Part shown: piece after piece, positions 1 to 5,600 of the stretch
Layout of the letters: every line of letters starts with the position of its first letter
Numbering within the stretch: position 1 is the first letter of the stretch
Assembly (NCBI GenBank): GCA_030641425.1
Contig: DAOWHM010000116.1
Location: forward strand, 1-6,521
Direction of reading: 5' to 3'
DNA length: 6,521 bases
From: Candidatus Bathyarchaeota archaeon
Lineage (GTDB): Archaea > Thermoproteota > Bathyarchaeia > Bathyarchaeales > SOJC01
Notes under the pieces: generated by a model
What the model was told of the DNA's origin: nothing
Database searches by the model: none
Seen by the model: the letters and a program-made list of their open reading frames with translations, nothing else
Translations under genes and position numbers: made by a program

Positions 1-218
1 CTGAAGAAAGGCGGATTCCACTGGTATCCTTCAGTCCATTCCTGGAACCATTCTAAACCTTCTTTTGCCCTTGCCTCCCAGAAAGCAACTGGATCCTTTG
101 CCGCTTCAGCATAGATTGACTCGTCACTTATCCAAGCTCTCTTCTTCATCTCATCCGTCGGCCAAAACACAAAACGGTTATTGGGATCTTCTTCCACCCA
201 TTTAACTTGCTTTGACAT
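1..218 (-). CDS. acs: Acetyl-CoA synthetase (AMP-forming), N-terminal part only
   Basis: This gene begins with ATG at 218-216 and runs off the left edge, so only 72 codons of an enzyme usually near 650 residues are present. AMP-forming acetyl-CoA synthetase joins acetate to CoA in the cytoplasm, using ATP and releasing AMP and pyrophosphate. The visible part matches the N-terminal acetyl-CoA synthetase domain: a Trp-rich stretch with FWPTDEM near residues 18-24, WISDESIY near 29-36, FWEARAKE in the 40s-50s, then WFQEW and the WNPPFF segment that normally precedes the core adenylating domain. No catalytic motif lies inside the window, so acetate rather than propionate specificity rests on family resemblance and on the acetate permease gene 111 bases upstream on the same strand. 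The ribosome site is weak (GAGTGA, about 8 bases before ATG). The membrane pyrophosphatase nearby could use its pyrophosphate product. Confidence 0.85.
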   Translation of the reverse strand, partial: MSKQVKWVEEDPNNRFVFWPTDEMKKRAWISDESIYAEAAKDPVAFWEARAKEGLEWFQEWTEGYQWNPPFF

Positions 219-246
219 AGTTTTTCACTCTTTCCTAGAGTCTTAT

Positions 247-281
247 GAAGGAAAATGGCCTAGAATAAAATCTTTTCCTTC
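247..281. repeat. 9-bp inverted repeat between satP and acs
   Basis: GAAGGAAAA at 247-255 is the exact reverse complement of TTTTCCTTC at 273-281, with a 17-base spacer. It lies in the 111-base gap between the permease stop and the synthetase start. On the minus strand the spacer contains a TATA-like TTTTATT (about 264-270) that could be the core promoter of acs. The repeat could be an operator around that promoter, or an RNA hairpin with a T-rich 3' arm that ends or attenuates the permease transcript. The sequence does not decide between these. Confidence 0.4.
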
Positions 282-329
282 CAGACCCCAAAAACAATCA
301 GAGTAGAAAATAAGGAGAACTTTCAACTT

Positions 330-905
330 CTACTTGCTTACTTTGCCAACCGGAAGAATTATCCTTCCATGAGTCTCATTCAACACTTCTGCCAAAGCCA
401 GATATACTGCACTTAAACCACAAATTATTCCTTCATATCCAGCTACAGTTCCAATCAGTTCACTACCTGTCAAGTATCGAATTGTGAGCAAGAAGAAGAG
501 CACTGCTAAACTTAGGAATACAAACTGTAGAGCGCGATTTGCCTTCAACGTACCTATAAACATCACAGCTGTGAAGAGCCCCCACATGAAGAAGTAAGCC
601 GCCAACGATGCATTCGAAAAAATTTCAACGTTTAGAAACGAGTCACTCAACACTCTCGCGTGTAAGGCCACTAAGGATAACCAGAACAACCCATAGGAAC
701 AGAATGCGGTAGTGCCAAAAGTGTTTCCCTTGCGGAATTCCATGACTCCCGCGATAATCTGGGCTAGACCACCATAAGCAAGTCCCATTGCAAGAATCAT
801 AGTATCCATCGCATAGAACCCAGAATTGTGAAGATTCAAGAGCACTGTTGTCATTCCAAAACCCATCAATCCAAGAGGAGCCGGGTTCGCTAGTTTTTCA
901 TTCAA
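330..905 (-). CDS. satP: Acetate/succinate permease, SatP (GPR1/FUN34/YaaH family)
   Basis: A complete inner-membrane transporter of 191 residues, close to the 188 of E. coli SatP. Family members are six-helix, multimeric channels or symporters for acetate and related monocarboxylates. The family signature NPAPLGL is at residues 7-13 and is followed by GFGMTT and LLNLHN. F16 and Y71 appear to match residues of the central hydrophobic constriction in SatP structures. GNTFG (60-64), LQFVF (126-130) and a C-terminal EVLNE are also typical. The start is TTG at 905-903, chosen because the protein then begins like bacterial SatP and a GGGGGA ribosome site lies five bases upstream; no ATG competes. 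The gene is followed on the same strand by acs, which suggests acetate uptake and activation together. From memory the resemblance to the enterobacterial protein is very strong over the whole length, so bacterial origin by transfer is possible but untested. Confidence 0.93.
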   Translation of the reverse strand: MNEKLANPAPLGLMGFGMTTVLLNLHNSGFYAMDTMILAMGLAYGGLAQIIAGVMEFRKGNTFGTTAFCSYGLFWLSLVALHARVLSDSFLNVEIFSNASLAAYFFMWGLFTAVMFIGTLKANRALQFVFLSLAVLFFLLTIRYLTGSELIGTVAGYEGIICGLSAVYLALAEVLNETHGRIILPVGKVSK

Positions 906-910
906 TATGA

Positions 911-916
911 TCCCCC
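911..916 (-). promoter_or_regulatory. Ribosome binding site deciding the TTG start of satP
   Basis: On the minus strand GGGGGA lies five bases before TTG at 905-903. This purine block supports the TTG start and places the family signature seven residues into the protein, as in bacterial SatP. Confidence 0.5.
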
Positions 917-950
917 AATTCTGCTGCGAAGGGAATAGGTGATAAAGCTG

Positions 951-963
951 AATAATATAAAAC
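951..963. promoter_or_regulatory. Shared AT-rich core of the divergent satP/hppA promoters
   Basis: The stretch AATAATATAAAAC is the most TATA-like part of the 123-base gap between satP and hppA, and it reads as a TATA element on both strands. On the minus strand it would start transcription near 930, giving satP a leader of about 25 bases with a ribosome site. On the plus strand it would start near 985. A second TATA-like stretch for hppA (GTTAAAAG, about 974-981) is an alternative. Confidence 0.4.
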
Positions 964-987
964 TTTTCGAAACTGTTAAAAGTGCAT

Positions 988-997
988 CTAGATCTAG
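988..997. repeat. 10-bp perfect palindrome upstream of hppA
   Basis: CTAGATCTAG is a perfect palindrome between the probable hppA core promoter and its ribosome site. It could be a regulator binding site in the divergent promoter region. It is short and may be chance. Confidence 0.25.
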
Positions 998-1028
998 TCT
1001 TGAAGCTGTTACAAGGAGAATTTAAAAA

Positions 1029-3146
1029 ATGGATTGGGTTCTACTCGCACCCATATCAGCCTTTATTGCCATTCTATTCTCGATTTACTTATACTCTTAT
1101 GTATATGGTAAGAGTAGCGGAACGGCTAAGATGCAGGAAATTTCAGGTGCGATTAAAGAAGGCGCAAGAACCTTTCTAAAACGAGAATATAAGACATTAG
1201 CAGTTTTTGTAATCATCATGGCCCTAATCCTTACGGTTACCTTAGGCGTCGGCTTAGGCATGGGGTTGGAGATCGGACTTGTCTATATCTTCGGGGCAGT
1301 CTGCTCAGCTATTGCAGGTTTTCTTGGCATGGAAGTCGCGTTGATCGCCAACGGAAGAACTGCCAATGCCGCCCGAGAAGGCTTGAATAAAGCTTTTCCA
1401 ATAGCCTTCAGAGGTGGTGCCGTGATGGGACTCTCAGTTGTAGGTCTAGCACTATTGGGAGTATCAATTGTCTACTTCTCGACGGGTAGACCAGATCTTG
1501 TGTTAGGCTTCAGCTTCGGAGCCAGCGCTCTTGCCCTGTTTGCAAAGGCTGGAGGGGGAATATACACGAAAACCGCAGATATAGGCGCTGACTTGGTTGG
1601 AAAAGTTGAGATGGACCTTCCAGAGGATGACCCTCGGAACCCTGCCGTTATTGCAGACAATGTTGGTGATAATGTAGGAGATGTTGCTGGCATGGGAGCA
1701 GACTTGTTTGACTCCTATGTGGCCAGCATTATGGCTGTCATGATTTTAGGTGCAAGTACAAGCCTTCAGCAATCTGCTGACTCTTCCTTTGGAGATCCGA
1801 GTGCTTACATCAGTCTCCCTTTGATCTTTGCAGGATTAGGAATAATAGCTTCAATCATAGGTGTGTTTTTAGTGAGAGTGGGTAAACATGGAAACCCTGG
1901 AAAAGCCCTCAACTGGGGAACGTACTCAACCTGTGCTATTCTGATCGCTCTCACCTTTCTGATAACATACTATCTAGATTTTCCATTAGGAATTTGGGGA
2001 GCCCTCGCAGTAGGATTAATCGCGGGAGTAATCATCGGAATCACCACTGACTACTATACATCAATCGATAGAATGCCCGCGAAGAGAACTGCTGAGTCAT
2101 CTAAAACAGGTGCTGCAATCAACATAATCACTGGGTTCTCCTACGGGTTGATCAGTATATTTCCACCCCTCCTTGGAATCGCCCTCGCCTCTGCAATCGC
2201 TTACTTCATCTGTGAACTAACTGTCGGTGCTGGTTTCGGAGTGTATGGCGTTGGAATGAGTGCTGTTGGTATGCTGTCAATAGTAGGTATGATCGTGGCG
2301 GGAGATGCATATGGACCTATAGTTGACAACTCGAAGGGTATTGCAGAACAGGCGGGTATGGAGGAGGAAGTCATCGATATTGCAGACCGACTTGATGCAG
2401 CTGGCAATACTGCAAAGGCCATAACCAAAGGGTTTGCAATAGGTGCAGCAGGACTTACAGTGCTAGCTCTCCTAGCTGCTTATCAAGAGATCATTCAGAC
2501 GCGAATGAATGGAGCTCAAATCAGTTTCGACCTCATGAATCCATTCGTTTTGACGGGAGCGTTCATCGGCATTGCTATGCCAGCCTTGTTTTCTGCCATG
2601 CTAATGCTTGGCGTTGGAAAGAATGCATTTCGGATGATTGAAGAGATACGGCGACAGTTTAGGGAGATTCCTGGTTTGAAAGAAGGGAAAGAAGGAGTGA
2701 AGCCTGACTACACCAAATGCGTGGACATTGCTGCTAAGGGCGCCCTCAAAGAATTGTTACCTCCAAGCGTATTGATTATCGTCGTCACGCTGGCTGTGGG
2801 GTTCGTTGGTCAGTGGGTAGCTAGTCAGATTGGACCTCCATATGAGTTTGGGGGCATTCAAGCTCTGGGGGGATACTTGGGAGGTAGCATCTTCTCTGGC
2901 TTAATCTTCGCTTTACTTATGTCGAACTCAGGTGGTCTATGGGACAACGCTAAGAAGTATATCGAAGCAGGACACTTTGGTGGAAAAGGTTCGGATGCAC
3001 ACAAAGCAGCTATAGTGGGGGACACTGTAGGAGATCCATTTAAAGACACGGCTGGTCCATCCTTAAACACGATGATAACTGTTATGTCATTGGTTGCATC
3101 AGTCTTTGCTCCCCTCATAGTTGCATTTGCATTATTGCTGACTTAG
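1029..3146 (+). CDS. hppA: K+-independent H+-translocating membrane pyrophosphatase
   Basis: A full-length integral membrane pyrophosphatase of 705 residues with about 15-16 hydrophobic helices. It hydrolyses cytoplasmic pyrophosphate to phosphate and pumps ions out of the cell. The substrate-binding signature [11 protein letters not shown] is at residues 184-194, the acidic block DNVGDNVGD at 210-218 with GADLFD at 223-228, DYYTS at 341-345, and [17 protein letters not shown] near the C-terminus with D665, D669, K672 and D673. [10 protein letters not shown] carries Lys463 and Thr466, where K+-dependent enzymes have Ala and Gly/Ala, so I assign the K+-independent class, which is known mainly for H+ pumping. 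Position 341 is Asp where many members have Glu. The start ATG has AAGGAG ten bases upstream (1013-1018). It is divergent from satP-acs and could consume the pyrophosphate made by acetyl-CoA synthetase. The class call is from motif only. Confidence 0.97.
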   Translation: MDWVLLAPISAFIAILFSIYLYSYVYGKSSGTAKMQEISGAIKEGARTFLKREYKTLAVFVIIMALILTVTLGVGLGMGLEIGLVYIFGAVCSAIAGFLGMEVALIANGRTANAAREGLNKAFPIAFRGGAVMGLSVVGLALLGVSIVYFSTGRPDLVLGFSFGASALALFAKAGGGIYTKTADIGADLVGKVEMDLPEDDPRNPAVIADNVGDNVGDVAGMGADLFDSYVASIMAVMILGASTSLQQSADSSFGDPSAYISLPLIFAGLGIIASIIGVFLVRVGKHGNPGKALNWGTYSTCAILIALTFLITYYLDFPLGIWGALAVGLIAGVIIGITTDYYTSIDRMPAKRTAESSKTGAAINIITGFSYGLISIFPPLLGIALASAIAYFICELTVGAGFGVYGVGMSAVGMLSIVGMIVAGDAYGPIVDNSKGIAEQAGMEEEVIDIADRLDAAGNTAKAITKGFAIGAAGLTVLALLAAYQEIIQTRMNGAQISFDLMNPFVLTGAFIGIAMPALFSAMLMLGVGKNAFRMIEEIRRQFREIPGLKEGKEGVKPDYTKCVDIAAKGALKELLPPSVLIIVVTLAVGFVGQWVASQIGPPYEFGGIQALGGYLGGSIFSGLIFALLMSNSGGLWDNAKKYIEAGHFGGKGSDAHKAAIVGDTVGDPFKDTAGPSLNTMITVMSLVASVFAPLIVAFALLLT

Positions 3147-3178
3147 CAGAGAAGGCAAAGATCTTCCCATTCTAATAT

Positions 3179-3409
3179 CTAAATAATTCCAGGCCTGACA
3201 AGACTTGACTTCAGAAAATATGATTCATATGTTTCTGCGTTAATATTGTTTTGAAGCGGTGACAGCTTTGGTACATTTCCTTTTTCAGAGTGTCTCTCGT
3301 CTCGGACTCTTTGTCGGAGCATCTTATGGATTTCTTTGCAGAGTCGTATTCTGTCTTTCTTTGAAAGGCTTAGTAGATCGATTGGCTGCTTCTCTCTTGT
3401 CTTTCTCAT
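3179..3409 (-). CDS. Small basic protein of unknown function, 76 aa
   Basis: I do not recognise this protein. It is hydrophilic and strongly basic in its first half, with a likely helix around LSKKDRIRLCKEIHKMLRQR (residues 14-33) and a less charged tail. There is no signal peptide, membrane segment or cysteine cluster. In its favour, a TATA-like TTTATTAAG lies about 25 bases before ATG 3409-3407, the spacing expected of a leaderless archaeal message, and its end leaves 32 bases to the convergent hppA stop. It lies 104 bases downstream of the ParA-like gene on the same strand, so it might be a partner of that system or independent. It could also be a chance open frame. Confidence 0.45.
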   Translation of the reverse strand: MRKTREKQPIDLLSLSKKDRIRLCKEIHKMLRQRVRDERHSEKGNVPKLSPLQNNINAETYESYFLKSSLVRPGII

Positions 3410-3431
3410 ATTTCACTATATTATCGTAAAT

Positions 3432-3440
3432 CTTAATAAA
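3432..3440 (-). promoter_or_regulatory. Putative TATA box for the 76-aa gene
   Basis: On the minus strand CTTTATTAAG is centred about 27 bases before the ATG at 3409. With normal archaeal spacing transcription would begin at or within a couple of bases of the start codon, implying a leaderless message. No good ribosome site is present (only GTGA, three bases upstream of the ATG), which fits. Confidence 0.4.
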
Positions 3441-3513
3441 GAGCTTGTTTCGAAAATCGATATATTATGGTGGAGGGACGATGTGTCTGAACTTTCTTAA
3501 CTCTCAAAGTTTG

Positions 3514-4290
3514 TTAGAAGTTATCTATCTTTGAGGTGATATCTTCTACGTGTTTTGCGAAGGCATGCTCAGGTTCGTCTCTTGTAAAGATTTTTGATCC
3601 CCCTGCTCTTAGCACATCACAGTAGCAAGGGATTACCTTCAAGACAGGCAATGTATGAGTGTTCTCAAAACGTTTGTATATACCATCCCTCTCCAATTGT
3701 GTTGACAGGAACTCAATTGGAACCTTGTTCATCAAGATAGCAGTTTTCTTCTCAAAGAGATGGTACAATTCATGTACCATCCTTTTAGTTCCTTCAATGT
3801 CAGAACGGTCTATCGTACTAACCACTAGCACAACGTCAGCGCTTACAATAGCATTTATAGAGGAGTATTGTAGCCCTGGGCTGGTGTCGTAGATGAGATA
3901 GTCTAGTTCCATATCATTGAGAACTGTGTTCTTGAGTGACAATAGTCTACCGAGAGCGCGCATCTCCCATTTGCGATCCTTGGCTGACATGTCGCGCAAG
4001 GCTTCTATGGCGGGATTCGCCAATCCTACGTACATGCTTCCGCTGCAATTGCATTCAGGAGTGTAGTCAAGCAAGACCTTATCGATTTCGCAGGAGCCAT
4101 TCAGATAGTCGTTTAGCCAATAATCTAAACTTTCAAACTTGAAAATTGATTGCAGACTTGGAGCGCGAAAGTCCAAGTCAAGGATGCAAACTTTTTTACC
4201 TTGCTTGGCGTAAGCAGCTGACAAGTTCACAGATAGAAGAGTTTTTCCGGTTCCGCCCTTATAGCTGTGAATGACTATAATTTTACCCAT
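3514..4290 (-). CDS. ParA/MinD-family ATPase
   Basis: A complete soluble P-loop ATPase of 258 residues in the ParA/MinD group, whose members form ATP-dependent dimers that position DNA, complexes or division proteins. The deviant Walker A box KGGTGKT is at residues 11-17 with the signature lysine at 11. LDLDFRAPS (37-45) is the A' motif, YDTSPG (134-139) the Walker B/switch II region with D135, and MNKVP (187-191) the base-recognition segment. C80 and C82 form a CxC pair of unknown meaning. There is no N-terminal DNA-binding domain and no obvious C-terminal membrane-targeting helix of the MinD kind. The frame stays open to 4314, but ATG 4290-4288 is preferred: it puts the P-loop ten residues from the start and has GAGGTGA at 4307-4301. 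That site overlaps the stop of the winged-helix gene 10 bases upstream, implying coupled translation. A role in segregation or positioning is inferred. Confidence 0.9.
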   Translation of the reverse strand: MGKIIVIHSYKGGTGKTLLSVNLSAAYAKQGKKVCILDLDFRAPSLQSIFKFESLDYWLNDYLNGSCEIDKVLLDYTPECNCSGSMYVGLANPAIEALRDMSAKDRKWEMRALGRLLSLKNTVLNDMELDYLIYDTSPGLQYSSINAIVSADVVLVVSTIDRSDIEGTKRMVHELYHLFEKKTAILMNKVPIEFLSTQLERDGIYKRFENTHTLPVLKVIPCYCDVLRAGGSKIFTRDEPEHAFAKHVEDITSKIDNF

Positions 4291-4300
4291 CTTTCCATCC

Positions 4301-4307
4301 TCACCTC
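4301..4307 (-). promoter_or_regulatory. Strong ribosome site of the ParA-like gene overlapping the upstream stop
   Basis: GAGGTGA on the minus strand ends in the TGA stop codon (4303-4301) of the winged-helix gene and lies ten bases before ATG 4290. It is one of the best ribosome sites in the window. It decides the start of the ATPase and indicates that the two genes are translated in sequence from one message. Confidence 0.7.
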
Positions 4308-4663
4308 TCAACAAAGAAATAGGCTTTACGACCCTTTCGCTCCTTCTTCAAGTATGACATTAGAACGAGTTGATTCAAATATCCGCTTTCTACAGCTCTC
4401 GCTCGTTTAGTTTGTTCTGATACTTCCTCCGCTGTTGCGTGTCCTAGTTTACAGATTGTCACCGCTGTCTTTCTCAGGTGATCGGGCAACGAGAGGAGGG
4501 TCATCACATCTAATGCCTCTGGCAAGTCTTGTATGATGAGATCCTGCTTTCTTTCCTGTTTTTGAAGTTCAATAAAAACCTCCATCTTCTCATTAAGTCT
4601 GTCTAAGCTCTTTCTGATTTTTTCTAGGATTACTGCAGGGTTTTTTCCGAGGGACCTGCTCAT
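4301..4663 (-). CDS. Coiled-coil plus winged-helix DNA-binding protein, partner of the ParA-like ATPase
   Basis: A probable DNA-binding protein of 120 residues. Residues about 9-45 are a charged helix with heptad-like spacing (EKIRKSLDRLNEKMEVFIELQ), a likely coiled coil for dimerisation. Residues about 50-118 form a winged helix: LPDHLRKTAVTICKLG, the recognition region ATAEEVSEQTKRARAVES, then YLNQLVLMSYLKKE and a wing with basic residues (RKGRKAYFF). It is the first gene of a pair with the ParA-like ATPase, so it may be an autoregulator, or the DNA-binding half of a partition pair as ParB or SegB is for ParA. I know of no proof for this family. I chose ATG 4663-4661, which has AGGA nine bases upstream; ATG 4672 in the same frame directly abuts that AGGA, leaving no spacing, but would serve a leaderless message. 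A palindrome marks its promoter. Confidence 0.8.
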   Translation of the reverse strand: MSRSLGKNPAVILEKIRKSLDRLNEKMEVFIELQKQERKQDLIIQDLPEALDVMTLLSLPDHLRKTAVTICKLGHATAEEVSEQTKRARAVESGYLNQLVLMSYLKKERKGRKAYFFVER

Positions 4664-4724
4664 TTCAACCATTCCTTTGCAGAACTTGTGGCGTACATGT
4701 CTACAGGTATGAGGTTCACAGGGT

Positions 4725-4734
4725 CTATTAAATA
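4725..4734 (-). promoter_or_regulatory. Putative TATA box of the winged-helix/ParA operon
   Basis: On the minus strand TATTTAATAG is a good archaeal TATA candidate. It predicts a transcript start near 4705, about 40 bases before the preferred ATG. The palindrome at 4731-4749 covers its upstream edge, where transcription factor B would bind. Confidence 0.45.
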
Positions 4735-4749
4735 TTACGACGTAACATT
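4731..4749. promoter_or_regulatory. 19-base near-perfect palindrome, candidate operator or parS-like site
   Basis: AATATTACG-A-CGTAACATT has two 9-base arms around a central A, with eight of nine positions paired; the inner TTACG-A-CGTAA is perfect. It overlaps the upstream edge of the TATA box of the winged-helix/ParA pair. Position and symmetry suit binding of a dimeric winged-helix protein that would block transcription factor B, and the first gene of the operon encodes such a protein. Binding is inferred. Confidence 0.5.
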
Positions 4750-4830
4750 ATAGATTCTGAACCCCTTTACTAAAGAAAGGACTTTAATCAACCGGCAAAA
4801 GAAATAGTGGGGAGGTTTAACGAAGCAATT

Positions 4831-5121
4831 CTAAAGAGTAACTGGCAAGCGGCGCGCCTCTTCCACCAAGGGAAGAACCGTCTTGAGTTCTCGGAAATAC
4901 TTTAACACAGTGATGCCACGTTCAGTAACAGCGTACACGACCCGTTTCTTGCCAACAGTCCGCTCTTCAACGAGATTTTGCTGAATCAGAAACTCCAAGT
5001 ACTGCTTTAGGACGCTGCAATTAACATTAGCCTTATACATAATATGAGTAAGCTTGAGAGGTCCACGTTGAGACAGAACTTTCAGAATATCAATGTACAT
5101 TTCAAGTTTGGAACGTCGCAT
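4831..5121 (-). CDS. Single-domain winged-helix DNA-binding protein (HTH_45 / Sso10a-like)
   Basis: A small DNA-binding protein of 96 residues. The whole protein is one winged helix followed by a C-terminal helix: RRSKLEMYIDILKVLSQRG (residues 2-20) is helix 1, LKLTHIMYKANVN and VLKQYLEFLIQQNLV are the helix-turn-helix, ERTVGKKRVVYAVTERG forms the wing, and LKYFRELKTVLPLVEEARR is a helix likely to dimerise as an antiparallel coiled coil, as in Sso10a. Proteins of this shape are abundant, multi-copy and close in sequence in Bathyarchaeia and Nitrososphaeria; they are proposed regulators or chromatin proteins and the targets are generally unknown. The start has GAGGT six bases upstream and a TATA box about 40 bases upstream, so it is probably its own transcription unit. 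T-rich sequence follows its stop. The family is secure, the role is not. Confidence 0.88.
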   Translation of the reverse strand: MRRSKLEMYIDILKVLSQRGPLKLTHIMYKANVNCSVLKQYLEFLIQQNLVEERTVGKKRVVYAVTERGITVLKYFRELKTVLPLVEEARRLPVTL

Positions 5122-5156
5122 GTTTAAACCTCTTTAGCGTCCCTTTCGCACATCTG

Positions 5157-5166
5157 GGTATAAATG
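5157..5166 (-). promoter_or_regulatory. Putative promoter of the 96-aa winged-helix gene
   Basis: On the minus strand CATTTATACC is a good TATA box, placing the transcript start near 5136, with a short leader that holds GAGGT at 5132-5128 before ATG 5121. Confidence 0.45.
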
Positions 5167-5202
5167 ATTTATGTATTTGGAATCAGTGTTTCTCTCCATC
5201 AG

Positions 5203-5388
5203 TCAATGAGACTTCGTTTCAACTCCAGTCAACACAATTAACCGATTCTCTAACGCTGTTACCAAATCGTCGCACAGAATTTGCTGCATATCTGTAGAAA
5301 GTGTCCTCAGTTCGGGCTCTAAAACATCTTGGAATTCATCCTGCAGTTGCTTGCGTCTTTGGGGAGATACCCCATCTTCAACTTTCAT
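5203..5388 (-). CDS. Small acidic helical protein of unknown function, 61 aa
   Basis: I cannot name this protein. It is acidic and appears all-helical, with a patterned stretch from LQDEFQDVLEPELRTLS to MQQILCDDLVTALENRLIVL (about residues 15-54) that looks like packed amphipathic helices rather than a chance frame. It has no signal peptide or membrane segment and a single cysteine. The ATG at 5388-5386 has GGAAGG five bases upstream, and a TATA box (AATTATAAAT, 5420-5411) about 27 bases upstream, so the message would be leaderless or nearly so. The 96-aa winged-helix gene follows 81 bases downstream but has its own TATA box. A small adaptor or regulator is possible, with nothing to choose among roles. 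Confidence 0.6.
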   Translation of the reverse strand: MKVEDGVSPQRRKQLQDEFQDVLEPELRTLSTDMQQILCDDLVTALENRLIVLTGVETKSH

Positions 5389-5410
5389 CTTTGCCTTCCA
5401 CTCCCTAGTG

Positions 5411-5420
5411 ATTTATAATT
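5411..5420. promoter_or_regulatory. Putative TATA box for the 61-aa gene
   Basis: ATTTATAATT on the plus strand reads AATTATAAAT on the minus strand. It is centred about 27 bases before the ATG at 5388. Because it is nearly symmetrical it could also drive rightward transcription into the gap up to 5600. Confidence 0.4.
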
Positions 5421-5500
5421 GACTGCTGAATTCTGAATTAAGTGTTTTATGAAGGAAAACGAAAGATTTGAGTTAACTATTGATAATAACTATTCCAAGT

Positions 5501-5515
5501 CAACCAAATTGGTTG
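5501..5515. repeat. 15-base perfect palindrome in the 5389-5600 gap
   Basis: CAACCAA-A-TTGGTTG has perfect 7-base arms around one central base. It lies in the 212-base gap between the PUA gene stop and the 61-aa gene start, upstream of the latter's TATA box. It could be an operator. The rest of the gap holds the PUA gene terminator, one TATA box and no supported gene. Confidence 0.35.
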
Positions 5516-5563
5516 TTGCAATTATTGCCAAGTGCAATTCGGCTTCTCTGAGTTCACCATGAG

Positions 5564-5579
5564 AAAAACGATGGAAAAA
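5564..5579 (-). terminator. T-rich terminator after the PUA-domain gene
   Basis: On the minus strand, 22-37 bases after the stop of the PUA gene, two runs of five T occur close together (TTTTTCCATCGTTTTT). Archaeal RNA polymerase commonly stops at such tracts without a hairpin, and none is seen here. Confidence 0.5.
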
Positions 5580-5600
5580 GCAAGTAGTACGCTATATGTA

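Noticed and set aside
243..255. A 13-base word (TTATGAAGGAAAA) repeated at 5447-5459
   Set aside because: One shared word of this length is expected by chance at a fair rate in an AT-rich window, and the flanks are unrelated.
982..1179. A 65-codon plus-strand frame overlapping the start of hppA
   Set aside because: It lies in another frame of hppA, whose own start has a ribosome site and whose protein is full length; the alternative product has no recognisable features.
1472..1693. Minus-strand open frame inside hppA, rich in Pro, Ser and Thr
   Set aside because: It is the antisense of the conserved pyrophosphatase active-site coding region; its composition is a by-product of that sequence. 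The same applies to the frames at 2201-2428 and 2858-3118.
3659..4142. Two plus-strand open frames (3659-3892 and 3936-4142)
   Set aside because: Both are antisense to the ParA-like ATPase, which has intact motifs and a strong ribosome site.
4291..4314. Upstream start at 4314 for the ParA-like gene
   Set aside because: It would add eight residues inside the preceding gene, while ATG 4290 has GAGGTGA at a proper distance and gives the usual short N-terminus before the P-loop.
4774..4791. Short hairpin CCTTT...AAAGG after the 96-aa winged-helix gene as an intrinsic terminator
   Set aside because: The stem is only five bases and AT-rich with no T-run directly after it; termination there is likelier at T-rich sequence near the stop.
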